In this document: piece by piece, positions 26,213 to 35,192 of the stretch
Layout: each line of letters opens with the position of its first letter
Numbering within the stretch: position 1 is the stretch's first letter
Source: Bifidobacterium pluvialisilvae
Lineage (GTDB): Bacteria; Actinomycetota; Actinomycetes; Actinomycetales; Bifidobacteriaceae
Assembly: GCF_019331695.1 (NCBI RefSeq)
Contig: NZ_JAHBBI010000001.1
Coordinates: forward strand, 186,001-250,000
DNA length: 64,000 nucleotides
Reading direction: 5' to 3'
Program-made: the position numbers and the translations under genes
Notes under the pieces: model-generated
Seen by the model: only the letters and a program-made list of their open reading frames with translations
Told to the model about the DNA's origin: nothing
Databases searched by the model: none

Positions 26213-27640
26213 ATGTCGTTCGAACATCCCAACAGGGAGGGCAAGACCCTCGACGAAGTGTACCGTATGATCATGGGACGGGCGCCGGAGCATGACTTCG
26301 ACCCGAAGATCGACCGCATGGCCGAGATCATGGACATGCTGGGCAACCCCCAGCAGTCGTTCCGTGTGGTGCACATCACCGGCACCAACGGCAAGGGGTC
26401 CACGGCCCGCATGGTCGAATCGCTGTGTCGTCATTACGGTCTGCGCACCGGCCTGTACACGTCGCCGCATGTGGAGAAGGTGACCGAACGCATCCGCATC
26501 GACGGCCAGCAGCTCTCCGACGACGAGTTCATCGACATCTGGGACCAGGTCAAGGACTTCATCGACCTGCTCGACGCCAAGTCCGCCAAGCTCGGCGACC
26601 CGAAGATGAGCTTCTTCGAGGTGCTCACCACCATGGCGTTCTGGGCGTTCGCCGACGCCCCGGTCGACGTGGCCGTCGTCGAGGTCGGCATGGGCGGCCT
26701 CTGGGACGCCACCAACGTGCTCGACGGCGACGCCTCCATCATCGGCCCGGTCGACATGGACCACATGCAGTGGCTCGGCGACACCGTCGAACAGATCGCC
26801 GAACAGAAGGCCGGCATCATCAAGTCGAACTCCACCGTGATCGTCGGACCGCAACCGCATGCCGAGGCCGTGCTTCCTATCATCGAACGCACCGCGAAGG
26901 AGAAGCATGCGCAGGGGCTGGTGCGCGACGGCGAGGAGATGGAAGTCGTCTCCCGCAAGCCCGCCGTCGGCGGCCAGCTCGTCACACTGCGCACGCCCAA
27001 CGGCCTGTACGAGGATGTTCCCGTCTCCATGTTCGGCGAGCATCAGGCGCATAACGCGCTGAGCGCACTCGCCGCGGCCGAGGTCGTCGTACCGGTCAAT
27101 GGGCCGCTCGACGGCGACGTCGTGGCCGAATCGCTGAGCTCCGTCAAGGTCCCCGGGCGCATCGAGGTGGTCCGCACCTCGCCGACCATCATCGTGGACG
27201 GTGGCCATAACCTCAACGCCGTCAACGCGCTGCGCGACGCCATCGAGGAGAACTTCGACTTCCAGCAGCTCGTCGGCGTGGTCTCCATGATGGCCGACAA
27301 GGACGTGGAGGACGTGCTCGGCGTGCTCGAACCCATGCTCGACACCATCGTCGTCACCGAAAACTCGTGGAAGAGCCGCGTCATGCCGGCCGAGGACCTC
27401 GAGAAGATCGCCATCGACGTGTTCGGACCGGACCGTGTGATCCGCAAGGACTTCCTGCCCGACGCCATTCAGACGGCGGTGGACCTCGTGGACTCCGCCG
27501 ATGAGACCGGCGTCGGCTACGGCCACGGCGTGCTCGTCTGCGGCAGCTTCGTCACCGCCGGCGACGCCCGCCACCTGCTCAAGGAACAGGTGAACGAGGA
27601 CCTCAAAAAGCCGAAGTCCGAACGTGCGGAACAGGACTGA
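26213..27640 (+). CDS. folC: bifunctional folylpolyglutamate / dihydrofolate synthase
   Basis: Mur-ligase-fold enzyme (475 residues) that adds glutamate to folates using ATP. The P-loop GTNGKGS is at 57-63 and is followed by the substrate region TSPHVEKVTERI typical of FolC. A second ATP-site His lies in DGGHNLNA. AAGGCGGA at 26203-26210 precedes ATG 26213. About 45 extra residues near the end (after LPDAIQTAV) fit actinobacterial versions. It is followed by a long palindrome and smc; the 117-base gap suggests smc has separate control. Confidence 0.95.
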   Translation: MSFEHPNREGKTLDEVYRMIMGRAPEHDFDPKIDRMAEIMDMLGNPQQSFRVVHITGTNGKGSTARMVESLCRHYGLRTGLYTSPHVEKVTERIRIDGQQLSDDEFIDIWDQVKDFIDLLDAKSAKLGDPKMSFFEVLTTMAFWAFADAPVDVAVVEVGMGGLWDATNVLDGDASIIGPVDMDHMQWLGDTVEQIAEQKAGIIKSNSTVIVGPQPHAEAVLPIIERTAKEKHAQGLVRDGEEMEVVSRKPAVGGQLVTLRTPNGLYEDVPVSMFGEHQAHNALSALAAAEVVVPVNGPLDGDVVAESLSSVKVPGRIEVVRTSPTIIVDGGHNLNAVNALRDAIEENFDFQQLVGVVSMMADKDVEDVLGVLEPMLDTIVVTENSWKSRVMPAEDLEKIAIDVFGPDRVIRKDFLPDAIQTAVDLVDSADETGVGYGHGVLVCGSFVTAGDARHLLKEQVNEDLKKPKSERAEQD

Positions 27641-27676
27641 GCGCGTCGACGTCATACAGCATCATCCACGCTTACC

Positions 27677-27734
27677 GCCGTCATGCATGAATGCATATGT
27701 CAGCCATGCACATATGCATGGCATGCATGACGGC
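27677..27734. repeat. large ATGCAT-rich palindrome between folC and smc
   Basis: Arms 27677-27700 and 27710-27734 pair over 23 base pairs, with one small internal mismatch (A opposite CC) and a nine-base loop. The sequence is built from overlapping ATGCAT and CATATG units. There is no T-tract, so a simple terminator is unlikely. It lies 24 bases before the smc start and could be a protein-binding site or an RNA hairpin controlling smc translation. Confidence 0.6.
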
Positions 27735-27757
27735 CACGTCACCACACAGGCATCACC

Positions 27758-30700
27758 ATGTATCTCAAGGAACTCACCCTCAAGGGATTCAAATCCTTCG
27801 CCTCGGCCACCACGATGAGGTTCGAGCCGGGAATCACCGCCGTCGTGGGTCCCAACGGATCGGGCAAATCCAACATCGTCGACGCCCTGACCTGGGTCAT
27901 GGGCGAGCAGGGTGCGAAGAACCTGCGCGGCACCTCCATGGAGGACGTCATCTTCGCGGGAACCGTCTCGCGTCCGGCATTGGGGCGCGCACAGGTGTCG
28001 CTGACCATCGACAACACCGACCGTATGCTCGACATCGACTATACGGAAGTGACGATATCGCGCACCATCTTCCGCAACGGCGGATCCGAATACGCCATCA
28101 ACGGCACCCCATGCCGACTGCTCGACATCCAGGAGCTGCTCAGCGACACCGGCCTCGGCGCCCAGATGCACGTCATCGTAGGGCAGGGGAGACTCGACCA
28201 GATCCTGCACGCCACCCCCGCCGGGCACCGCGCGTTCATCGAGGAGGCCGCCGGCATCCTCAAGCATCGCAAACGCAAGGAACGGGCCCTGCGCAAACTG
28301 GCGTCCACCGAGGCCAACCTCGCCCGGCTCGACGACCTGCTCGGTGAAATCCGACGTCAGATGAAACCACTCGGCCGCCAGGCCCGTATCTCCCGCAAGG
28401 CGGACCTCATCCAGGCGACCCTGCGCGACGCCCAGGCGCGCCTGCTTGCCGACGACGCCACGCAAACGGCCGGACGGCAGACCCGCAACCGCGCCGAACT
28501 CACCCGCATCCGCAGGGAGCTGCGCGAATCACAGCGGGCGCTGGCGGACGTCAACCTGCATATCGAACGCATCGAAGCCGAAACACGCGACTCCAACCCG
28601 GCCATGGCACGACTCAACACCGTCTGGCACGACATGGGCCAGATCCAGGAACGACTGCGGTCACTGGCCATGCTGGCCGACGAACGGCAACGCTCCTTGA
28701 CCGGGCAGATCACGCCCCTGGCGGACGACCCGGAGCCGATGCTCAACCGCGCCGACGAACTGGACCATCAGGCACAGGAGCAACGCGGCATCGTGGAGGG
28801 GACGAAGCAACGGTTCGACAATGCCACGGCGGCCCGCATCGACGCCGAAAACCGTCTCGCCGCGGTCCGCGGCACCGCGGCCGAACTGCGCAGCAGCGCC
28901 CAACGGCAGGAGGCGCGACTCGCCAAACTCCGTGAACTCATCGCACGGGAGGAGGCGACGGTCCAATCAATCGACACGCAGAAAACCGAACAGACCGAAC
29001 AGCTGCGCTCGCTGAGCCTACAGCTGGACGAAGCCAAGGCCGACAAGGACCGGCAGCAGCGAATGCTGCACGACGACGACCACCAGCCATCCGACGACCG
29101 TCTCACCCAGGCGAAGGCCGCGCTGGAACAGGCGCGGAACGAAGCCTCGGACATCGAAGCGCGCAAGCAGAAGACGGACACGGCCATCGTCTCCCTGCAA
29201 GCCAAGGCGGACGCGCTCGCCGACACCCTGGAATCGCGCGGCTCCTCCCAGGCAACGAAAGCCATCACGGAACGGTCCCTGGGCAATCTCGTGGACTTCC
29301 TCCACGTCGACGACGGCTGGGAGGACGCGGTTTCCCACACGCTCGGCACCTTCGCCAACGCCGTCATCGTGCGGGACGGCGACACCATGCTGCGCGCATT
29401 GGAAACCATCGAACACGACCGCACCGGCAGGGCCGTGCTGATCCGGACGGACGTCGAAGAGCCGTCGTCGATGTCGCCGGCAACTCCTTCCGGACGAAGC
29501 CTCGCCGATCTGCTGTCCCCAAACAACGGTGCGAATATCAACAACAGCGCCGATGGCCACAACAGCGCCGACGATACCGTGGCGCAAGCGGTCGTCAACG
29601 CCGTGCGACGGCTGGTCGCCGACACGGCGGCGGTGCGCACCCGCCAACAGGCCATCGATGCCATCGACGCCGGATGGCACAGGGCCGTGACCATCGGCGG
29701 CGAACTGTTCGTCGCCGGCGTGGCCGCATCCGGAGGCCGGACCTCTGCCCACAGCGACCTGAGTCTCGCCGCACGGCGAGACAAGGCGCTCGCACAGATC
29801 GCATCCCTGCGCGAGGAACAGCGAAACCTCGCCGAAGCCCTCGCCGAAGCCCAACGTAAAAGCGGCATGGCGGGGGAGCGCGTCCAACGGGAGCAGACCG
29901 CGCTCAATGAACGACGCATGGCGGTCCGACAGCTGGAGACGGCGATTGTCGCAGCCCAACAGCGTATCGACGACATCGTCACACGACAGACGGCGACGCG
30001 GAACCGGATGCAGATGCTCATCGACAACAGCGCCGCACGTCGCCGAACCCTCGACGAACTCCACCGGTCTTGGGAGGCCGAAAGCCGGCAAGACGACAAC
30101 CAGGCCGATGCCGACGAACTCGCCACCCGCGAACGCGAACTCGAAACGACGCTTACGACCCTGCGCGAGGCGGAAACCGACGCCAGAATGCAATGGTCCG
30201 AAGCCACGCACCGGCTGCAATCCTACGAGCGACAGGCCGACCTTCTGCGCGGCAACGCGAAACAGGCCGAGGAACGTCGCGTTCGCGTCGAAGAACTCAA
30301 CCGGCGCCGTCGCGAACAAGCCGACCATGCGGCTCGCATAGCCGCCATGGCCCGCACGGCCGCGGCACGTCTCGGCGAACGCATCGGAGCGGTGGAACGG
30401 GAGCGTGACGATGTCCAACGAACCATCGCCGCCCATGACGGCGAACTCGCCAGGCTGCGCGCCCGACGCGACGAACTCGCCCCCACCGTCAGCACACTGC
30501 GAGTCCACGAGCACGAGCTCGACCTCGAACGGGAACGACTCGCCGCCGAGCACGGGCAGACCGCGCAGAAGATACGTGACGTCCTCGGCATGGGCGTCGA
30601 CGACGTCATACGCGAATACGGGCCCGACGTACCCGTGCCGCTGCCCGGAGACGACCCCGACGGCGAAACCCGTACGGAACCGTACTCCCGCGAAACCCAG

Positions 30701-31363
30701 ACCAGACGACTCGAACGGGCCAGACGCGACCTCGCCAAGCTTGGACGGGTGAACCCGCTCGCCACCGAGGAGTTCGAGGCGTTGGAGGCGCGCAACAGGT
30801 ACCTCAACGACCAGCGCGACGACGTCATCACCTCGCGCGACGACCTCATGGCGCTGATACGCCGGCTCGACGCCACCATGGTCGACGTGTTCCGCAAGGC
30901 GTTCGACGACACGGCCGCCGCCTTCGAGCGGATGTTCGCCATCCTGTTCCCCGGCGGCCAGGGCACGCTGAAACTCGAGAACCCGGACGACCTGCTCACC
31001 ACCGGCGTGCTTGTGCAGGCGCGTCCGGCCGGCAAACGCGTCCGGCAGCTGAGCCTGCTCTCCGGCGGAGAGCGCTCGCTGACGGCCCTGGCGTTCCTGT
31101 TCGCCATTTTCGAGGCCCGTCCCAGCCCGTTCTATGTGATGGACGAGGTGGAGGCGGCGCTTGACGACGTGAACCTGACCCGCCTGCTGGGGGCGTTCGA
31201 CCGGCTGCGCGAACATGCCCAGCTCATCGTCATCACGCATCAGCAGCGCACCATGGGCATCGCCGACGCCCTGTACGGTGTGACGATGCGCGCCGACGGC
31301 GTCACCGCGGTGATATCCCAGCGGCTGGATCGATCACGGGAACGGATCGCCGATAGAAAATAG
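27758..31363 (+). CDS. smc: chromosome segregation SMC ATPase
   Basis: Structural maintenance of chromosomes protein (1201 residues) that dimerises and, with ScpA and ScpB encoded near 62 kb, compacts and separates chromosomes. The N-terminal head has Walker A GPNGSGKSN at 31-39. Two long coiled coils flank a hinge at about 495-660. The C-terminal head has the signature LSGGERSLTAL near 1100 and Walker B VMDEVEAALDD near 1128. The hinge contains an unusual Asn/Ser/Asp-rich insertion around 588-610 (NNGANINNSADGHNSADD), probably a surface loop. The Shine-Dalgarno site is weak, and a large palindrome lies just upstream, suggesting translational control. Confidence 0.97.
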   Translation: MYLKELTLKGFKSFASATTMRFEPGITAVVGPNGSGKSNIVDALTWVMGEQGAKNLRGTSMEDVIFAGTVSRPALGRAQVSLTIDNTDRMLDIDYTEVTISRTIFRNGGSEYAINGTPCRLLDIQELLSDTGLGAQMHVIVGQGRLDQILHATPAGHRAFIEEAAGILKHRKRKERALRKLASTEANLARLDDLLGEIRRQMKPLGRQARISRKADLIQATLRDAQARLLADDATQTAGRQTRNRAELTRIRRELRESQRALADVNLHIERIEAETRDSNPAMARLNTVWHDMGQIQERLRSLAMLADERQRSLTGQITPLADDPEPMLNRADELDHQAQEQRGIVEGTKQRFDNATAARIDAENRLAAVRGTAAELRSSAQRQEARLAKLRELIAREEATVQSIDTQKTEQTEQLRSLSLQLDEAKADKDRQQRMLHDDDHQPSDDRLTQAKAALEQARNEASDIEARKQKTDTAIVSLQAKADALADTLESRGSSQATKAITERSLGNLVDFLHVDDGWEDAVSHTLGTFANAVIVRDGDTMLRALETIEHDRTGRAVLIRTDVEEPSSMSPATPSGRSLADLLSPNNGANINNSADGHNSADDTVAQAVVNAVRRLVADTAAVRTRQQAIDAIDAGWHRAVTIGGELFVAGVAASGGRTSAHSDLSLAARRDKALAQIASLREEQRNLAEALAEAQRKSGMAGERVQREQTALNERRMAVRQLETAIVAAQQRIDDIVTRQTATRNRMQMLIDNSAARRRTLDELHRSWEAESRQDDNQADADELATRERELETTLTTLREAETDARMQWSEATHRLQSYERQADLLRGNAKQAEERRVRVEELNRRRREQADHAARIAAMARTAAARLGERIGAVERERDDVQRTIAAHDGELARLRARRDELAPTVSTLRVHEHELDLERERLAAEHGQTAQKIRDVLGMGVDDVIREYGPDVPVPLPGDDPDGETRTEPYSRETQTRRLERARRDLAKLGRVNPLATEEFEALEARNRYLNDQRDDVITSRDDLMALIRRLDATMVDVFRKAFDDTAAAFERMFAILFPGGQGTLKLENPDDLLTTGVLVQARPAGKRVRQLSLLSGGERSLTALAFLFAIFEARPSPFYVMDEVEAALDDVNLTRLLGAFDRLREHAQLIVITHQQRTMGIADALYGVTMRADGVTAVISQRLDRSRERIADRK

Positions 31364-31371
31364 ACGGATGC

Positions 31372-31416
31372 AGTGCGGGGCGGGAGGATTCAGGGGAATC
31401 CATCCCGCCCCGCACT
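31372..31416. terminator. strong hairpin between smc and the ATP-grasp gene
   Basis: A 14-bp GC-rich stem (31372-31385 with 31403-31416) continues into an inner 6-bp stem GGATTC/GAATCC (31386-31391 with 31396-31401). It lies between two convergent genes and can serve both. Confidence 0.8.
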
Positions 31417-31452
31417 CGTATTCGCTGATGGGACGTCGTTCGTTCAACAATC

Positions 31453-32703
31453 CTAGAAGCCGGTGTTGGTGGGCTTGGGGTAGTACTTGCCGAACTTGCG
31501 GTACTGGTTGAGCTCGGATTCGGTCAGATGCAGCCAACGCTTGAATCCGCCGTCCTTCGGATTGCGCTGCGGGTTGATGCGGCCGGCCTTCTGGAGCCTG
31601 CGCACCTGCGCCTTGAGGTCCGGGTCGACCACGTAGCGCAGCAGCAGACGGTTGGGGATGATCGAGTACAGCACTTCGCCGTCGGCCGTGCGCGGCGCCA
31701 TCGGATGCCCGTCGATCACGTCGGAGACCAGCACCTCCATCGGGTTGATGCCGGCGCCGGCCACGTAGAAGTTGTTGCGGCCGATGCGCGGATTGACCTC
31801 AAGGAAGTAGAACCTGCCGGTGTGAGGGTCGCGCTTGACGTCGAAGTTGGCGAATCCGCGGTAGGGGAGCGATTCAAGGAACCGTTTCGCCGGCCGGAGG
31901 ATCTCGTCGATCGGTTCGGTGATCATGGCGCACGGATTGCCCAGCGTGGCGGGGTGATGCTCCTCGAGCAGCACGTGCGCCGAGCACAGCAGCGACACCG
32001 TCCCGGTGGAATCCACGTACGCGGTCACCGAATACATTTCGGTGTCGTCGCCCTCCACGAGCTCCTGCGCCACGAACGTGCCTCGGAATCCCGCGTCGGC
32101 CAACGTGTGCCACAGTGCGGTCAGCTGCTCGTCCGTGTCGATGCGGTACACCTTCTGCCGTCCCTCGAACAGCAGGTTCTCGTATTCGGAGCTGTCGGCC
32201 GGCTTGGCGACCACGGGGAACGTCAGGTCGGCGGGCGTCGGCTGCGGGGTCCATCCCTCGTCGCCGGCGTGGGAGAAGTCCTCGTAGAACGACTTCGGCA
32301 CCGGCATGCCCTGCGCAGTGGCCAGACGCTCGAACTCCTGCTTGTCGCTCACCTGCTCGATGACGTCCAACGGCGGGATGGGCACCACGTAATACCGTTC
32401 CAGCTCCTCGCGGTGCGTGGCCATCACGTGGATGCGCCAGTCGGTGTTGGCCAGCAGCAGCAGCTTCCTCCGCGGGTTGCGGCGTTTGAGGTCCTCACCC
32501 AGCCGCAGCAGCTCGTCGATCAGGGGCCCCTCCTCGTTGGCCTCGGCGAACTCGTGTCGCGTCAGGATCGACGAATCCCGGATCGCGTTCGGATTGTATG
32601 CGGTCACCATGATCGGCTTGACGTCGTATGCGTCGTTGAGTTCGCGGGCCAGCGCGTATGCGCCGAGGTCGCCGCCGAGAATGACCGGCTGGAAAGTTGC
32701 CAT
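31453..32703 (-). CDS. ATP-grasp carboxylate-amine ligase, possible peptidoglycan cross-bridge ligase
   Basis: A 416-residue ATP-grasp enzyme expected to couple a carboxylate to an amine through an acyl phosphate. The N-terminal domain starts VILGGDLGAYALARELND. The ATP-grasp core includes FPVVAKPADSSEY and, near the C-terminus, the magnesium-binding region FYFLEVNPRIGRNN. ATG 32703 is chosen over the 32757 frame because AAAGGA precedes it. The start resembles enterococcal D-aspartate ligase, an ATP-grasp enzyme that adds a cross-bridge residue to peptidoglycan precursors. With FemABX and MurE genes within 4 kb I infer a cell-wall role, but substrates are unknown. Confidence 0.78.
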   Translation of the reverse strand: MATFQPVILGGDLGAYALARELNDAYDVKPIMVTAYNPNAIRDSSILTRHEFAEANEEGPLIDELLRLGEDLKRRNPRRKLLLLANTDWRIHVMATHREELERYYVVPIPPLDVIEQVSDKQEFERLATAQGMPVPKSFYEDFSHAGDEGWTPQPTPADLTFPVVAKPADSSEYENLLFEGRQKVYRIDTDEQLTALWHTLADAGFRGTFVAQELVEGDDTEMYSVTAYVDSTGTVSLLCSAHVLLEEHHPATLGNPCAMITEPIDEILRPAKRFLESLPYRGFANFDVKRDPHTGRFYFLEVNPRIGRNNFYVAGAGINPMEVLVSDVIDGHPMAPRTADGEVLYSIIPNRLLLRYVVDPDLKAQVRRLQKAGRINPQRNPKDGGFKRWLHLTESELNQYRKFGKYYPKPTNTGF

Positions 32704-32833
32704 ATGTGATACGTCCTTTGTCGTGCTATGACCTGCGTTCGCAGGATTCTTCGACATCCCGGGAAGAGGATGCCCCGTTGCGAGGCTCCAGCCATTTTAC
32801 AATGGTGTCGTTGTCGTCAAGAAAAGAGGATTC

Positions 32834-34054
32834 ATGAATGATCGACTGACGTCCCGTCAGCGGACCACGGAGCTTCGCGACGCCCTGGCCGGGCGGACGG
32901 GAACGGACGCCCGCGACTGGTTCCCCGTGTTCAAGGCCCGGTACGGCATGCTGACGGTCCTCCGATCCGTCGACGGACGTCGGGGCCGCGGGGCCGTGAT
33001 GACCCAGCTGTTCACCTGCTGCACCGCCGTCGACCCCATCGTATGTTCCGGGTTCACGCCACGGTACGTCGACGTGGACGCCGACACGTTGTCGATTGAT
33101 GCGGACGCCGCGGAGGACTACGTGTCGGGGCATTCCGACGAAGGCCTCCGCGCGGTCATGCTGCAGCATACGTTCGGATTGATAGACGACGCCTCCTCGC
33201 GCAGGATCGCCGGCCTCGCGCGGAAGCACGGCGCCCTGGTCATCGAGGACTGCGCGCATTGCGTGACGCGCATGGCCGTCGCCGGTGACGGCTCACCGCT
33301 CGCCGATGTATCCGTGCATTCCTTCGGTGTGGAGAAGATACTGCCCACGCGGTTCGGCGGCGCCATCTGGGTCAATCCACGGCTGGCGGAGACCGATCCC
33401 CAGCTCGACGCCGACCTTCGCCGCCATCTCGACCATCTGCCGGTGCCGCCGCGGCGCATCGACATGGTCACCCGGCTGTATGTGAACGAGAACCGTGTGT
33501 TGGGACGGTTGCCCGGGGGATCGGGCGGCCGCATGCGCTCGCTGCTGACGGACATCGGCCTGTACGAGCCGCCGATCGCCGCGTCCGAGCAGCGGGGCGG
33601 GCTCGCCTATGAACCCATGGGCATGACCCCGTGGATGGTGCGACGGGCCGTGGCGGGCATTCGCGGACTGGACGCCAACGAGGAGGGGCGTCGCCGTGTG
33701 ACGACCGTGTATCGTGACGGGCTGCGCGACCTCGCCGGCCTGGATATCCCCGGCGGAATCCTTGACGGGGACGCCCAGCCGCTGCTGAGGTTCCCCCTGT
33801 TCGCGCACGACACCGCGGAGGCGGAACGCGTCATCGCCGCCGTACGCGCCGTGGGCGGCTACGCCGAACGTTGGTACCGTCCCGAACTGTTCCCCGGCGT
33901 CACCGACGACCACGCCTATGGCCTCGATGCGCTCGACCGTTCCACGGTGCCGGTCACGGGACGGTTGGTCGAAGGCGCGGTGAGCCTGCCCACCGAGGTC
34001 AGCCTCGACAAGGCCGGCGAGATCGTCACGGCCGTACGTTCCGTCATCGCGTGA
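32834..34054 (+). CDS. DegT/DnrJ-type PLP-dependent aminotransferase-like protein
   Basis: A 406-residue fold-type I PLP enzyme of the DegT/StrS class. The pyridoxal-ring Asp139 lies in VIEDCAHC, and the Schiff-base Lys168 in HSFGVEKILP, replacing the usual SFHATK form. The family glycine pair follows in RFGGA. These enzymes usually transaminate nucleotide-linked keto-sugars, but no sugar-nucleotide genes adjoin it. AAGAGGA precedes ATG 32834. It is divergent from the ATP-grasp gene, with only 130 bases between them. It might make an amino donor or modified sugar for the envelope. Confidence 0.82.
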   Translation: MNDRLTSRQRTTELRDALAGRTGTDARDWFPVFKARYGMLTVLRSVDGRRGRGAVMTQLFTCCTAVDPIVCSGFTPRYVDVDADTLSIDADAAEDYVSGHSDEGLRAVMLQHTFGLIDDASSRRIAGLARKHGALVIEDCAHCVTRMAVAGDGSPLADVSVHSFGVEKILPTRFGGAIWVNPRLAETDPQLDADLRRHLDHLPVPPRRIDMVTRLYVNENRVLGRLPGGSGGRMRSLLTDIGLYEPPIAASEQRGGLAYEPMGMTPWMVRRAVAGIRGLDANEEGRRRVTTVYRDGLRDLAGLDIPGGILDGDAQPLLRFPLFAHDTAEAERVIAAVRAVGGYAERWYRPELFPGVTDDHAYGLDALDRSTVPVTGRLVEGAVSLPTEVSLDKAGEIVTAVRSVIA

Positions 34055-34071
34055 CGGCCGGCCGGTAACGG

Positions 34072-34109
34072 AAAAGGCGTCGCTCGGAACGAACCGGACG
34101 ACGCCTTTT
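34072..34109. terminator. bidirectional terminator between the DegT-like and FemABX genes
   Basis: A perfect 11-bp stem (34072-34082 with 34099-34109) begins in AAAA and ends in TTTT, so it can work in both directions between these convergent genes. Confidence 0.88.
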
Positions 34110-34131
34110 ACCGTACGGCAGGGGCGCCGAG

Positions 34132-35133
34132 CTATTTCCTCAGCACGTCCTTGACGGACTTGGCGACCTTGAGGGAACGGTAGAACGCCTTCTTGATCGG
34201 CATGTCGTGCCCGGCGGCCACGGGCGTGATCTCGTCGGTGAACTTGCACTTGAACTCGTTGAGGCCCTTGAGACTCGGCGCGAAGTCGGAGCCGATGCCC
34301 ATGAGGTCGTATTCGGTGATGCCCTGCGAGCCCAGCATGCAGCACTCGTTGTACAGGAGCTTGTCGGTCACGTGCAGGCGCATAACCTCGTTGCGCATGC
34401 CGGCGTAGTAGCGCACCGCATGCGTGCCGTTCACGGTGACGATGGACCAGGCGACCACGCGGCCGTCGATGCGGGAGGCGAACACGCGGCAGTGGTCGGG
34501 GCCGAGCGCGCCGATCATGTCGGAATAGTCGGTGATGGGCGCCGGGGTGAAACCGTCGCGTTTGCCGGTCTCCACCATCACGTCGTAATACTCGGTGAAG
34601 TCCTTGAGCGCCTGCTCGGTCTCGTCGGCGCTGTCGGCGGGGCACTCACGCAGCGCCTTGCGCACGTCGCGGCGGCCACGGCGCTTCATGCGCTTGAGGA
34701 TCTCCTCGTCGCCGCCGGTCACGTCGATGACCACGGTCTGGTCGTACGGCACGGTGGACAGCACGGTGTCGTAGTCCTCGCCGAACCACACGTCGAGACG
34801 CAGGAACGCCTGACGCTTGTCCTCGCCATGCACGAAATCGACGATGGCCTTCACCACGTCGCGTTCCAGCGCCTGCTCCGGCTTGCCGTCCAGCCACACC
34901 GGGCCGTGCATGGAACGCAGATAATGGTAGCCGTGCGTCTCCATGTCGATGAGCAGCAGCACGGCCACCGGCTCGCCGTCGCGCTTCGCGACCAGCACGC
35001 CCCACGGCTCACGGCCGGGGATGTCCTTCTGGAACTTTGCCCACACCTCGGTCTGCTCGATCGGCAGCGTGACGCCTGCCGCCGACGCCAGCCGGTCGCA
35101 GTCCTCGAACGACGTCTTCTCAACGGAAATCAT
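34132..35133 (-). CDS. FemABX-family aminoacyltransferase (peptidoglycan interpeptide bridge)
   Basis: A 333-residue protein with two GNAT-like domains of the Fem family, which transfer amino acids from aminoacyl-tRNA to the lysine or ornithine side chain of lipid-linked peptidoglycan precursor. Visible signatures include EQTEVWAKFQ near the N-terminus (the Q-x-x-W-x-x-F type motif), VAVLLLIDMETHGYHYLRS, and a C-terminal block TEYDLMGIGSDFAPSLKGL with the following conserved FKCKF. GGAGG precedes ATG 35133; the upstream ATG at 35163 lacks such a site. It follows the MurE-type gene on the same strand by about 60 bases, so it is probably cotranscribed with the enzyme that adds the branching diamino acid. 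Confidence 0.92.
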   Translation of the reverse strand: MISVEKTSFEDCDRLASAAGVTLPIEQTEVWAKFQKDIPGREPWGVLVAKRDGEPVAVLLLIDMETHGYHYLRSMHGPVWLDGKPEQALERDVVKAIVDFVHGEDKRQAFLRLDVWFGEDYDTVLSTVPYDQTVVIDVTGGDEEILKRMKRRGRRDVRKALRECPADSADETEQALKDFTEYYDVMVETGKRDGFTPAPITDYSDMIGALGPDHCRVFASRIDGRVVAWSIVTVNGTHAVRYYAGMRNEVMRLHVTDKLLYNECCMLGSQGITEYDLMGIGSDFAPSLKGLNEFKCKFTDEITPVAAGHDMPIKKAFYRSLKVAKSVKDVLRK

Positions 35134-35192
35134 GAAACCTCCACTCGGGTCTTTCGTTTGCATACAGTTCGATGGGCGTTGCCATATGCCTG

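Noticed and set aside
27758-31363. RecN or Rad50-like repair ATPase instead of SMC
   Set aside because: The 1201-residue length, central hinge, LSGGERSLTAL signature and Walker B VMDEVEAALDD are those of SMC.
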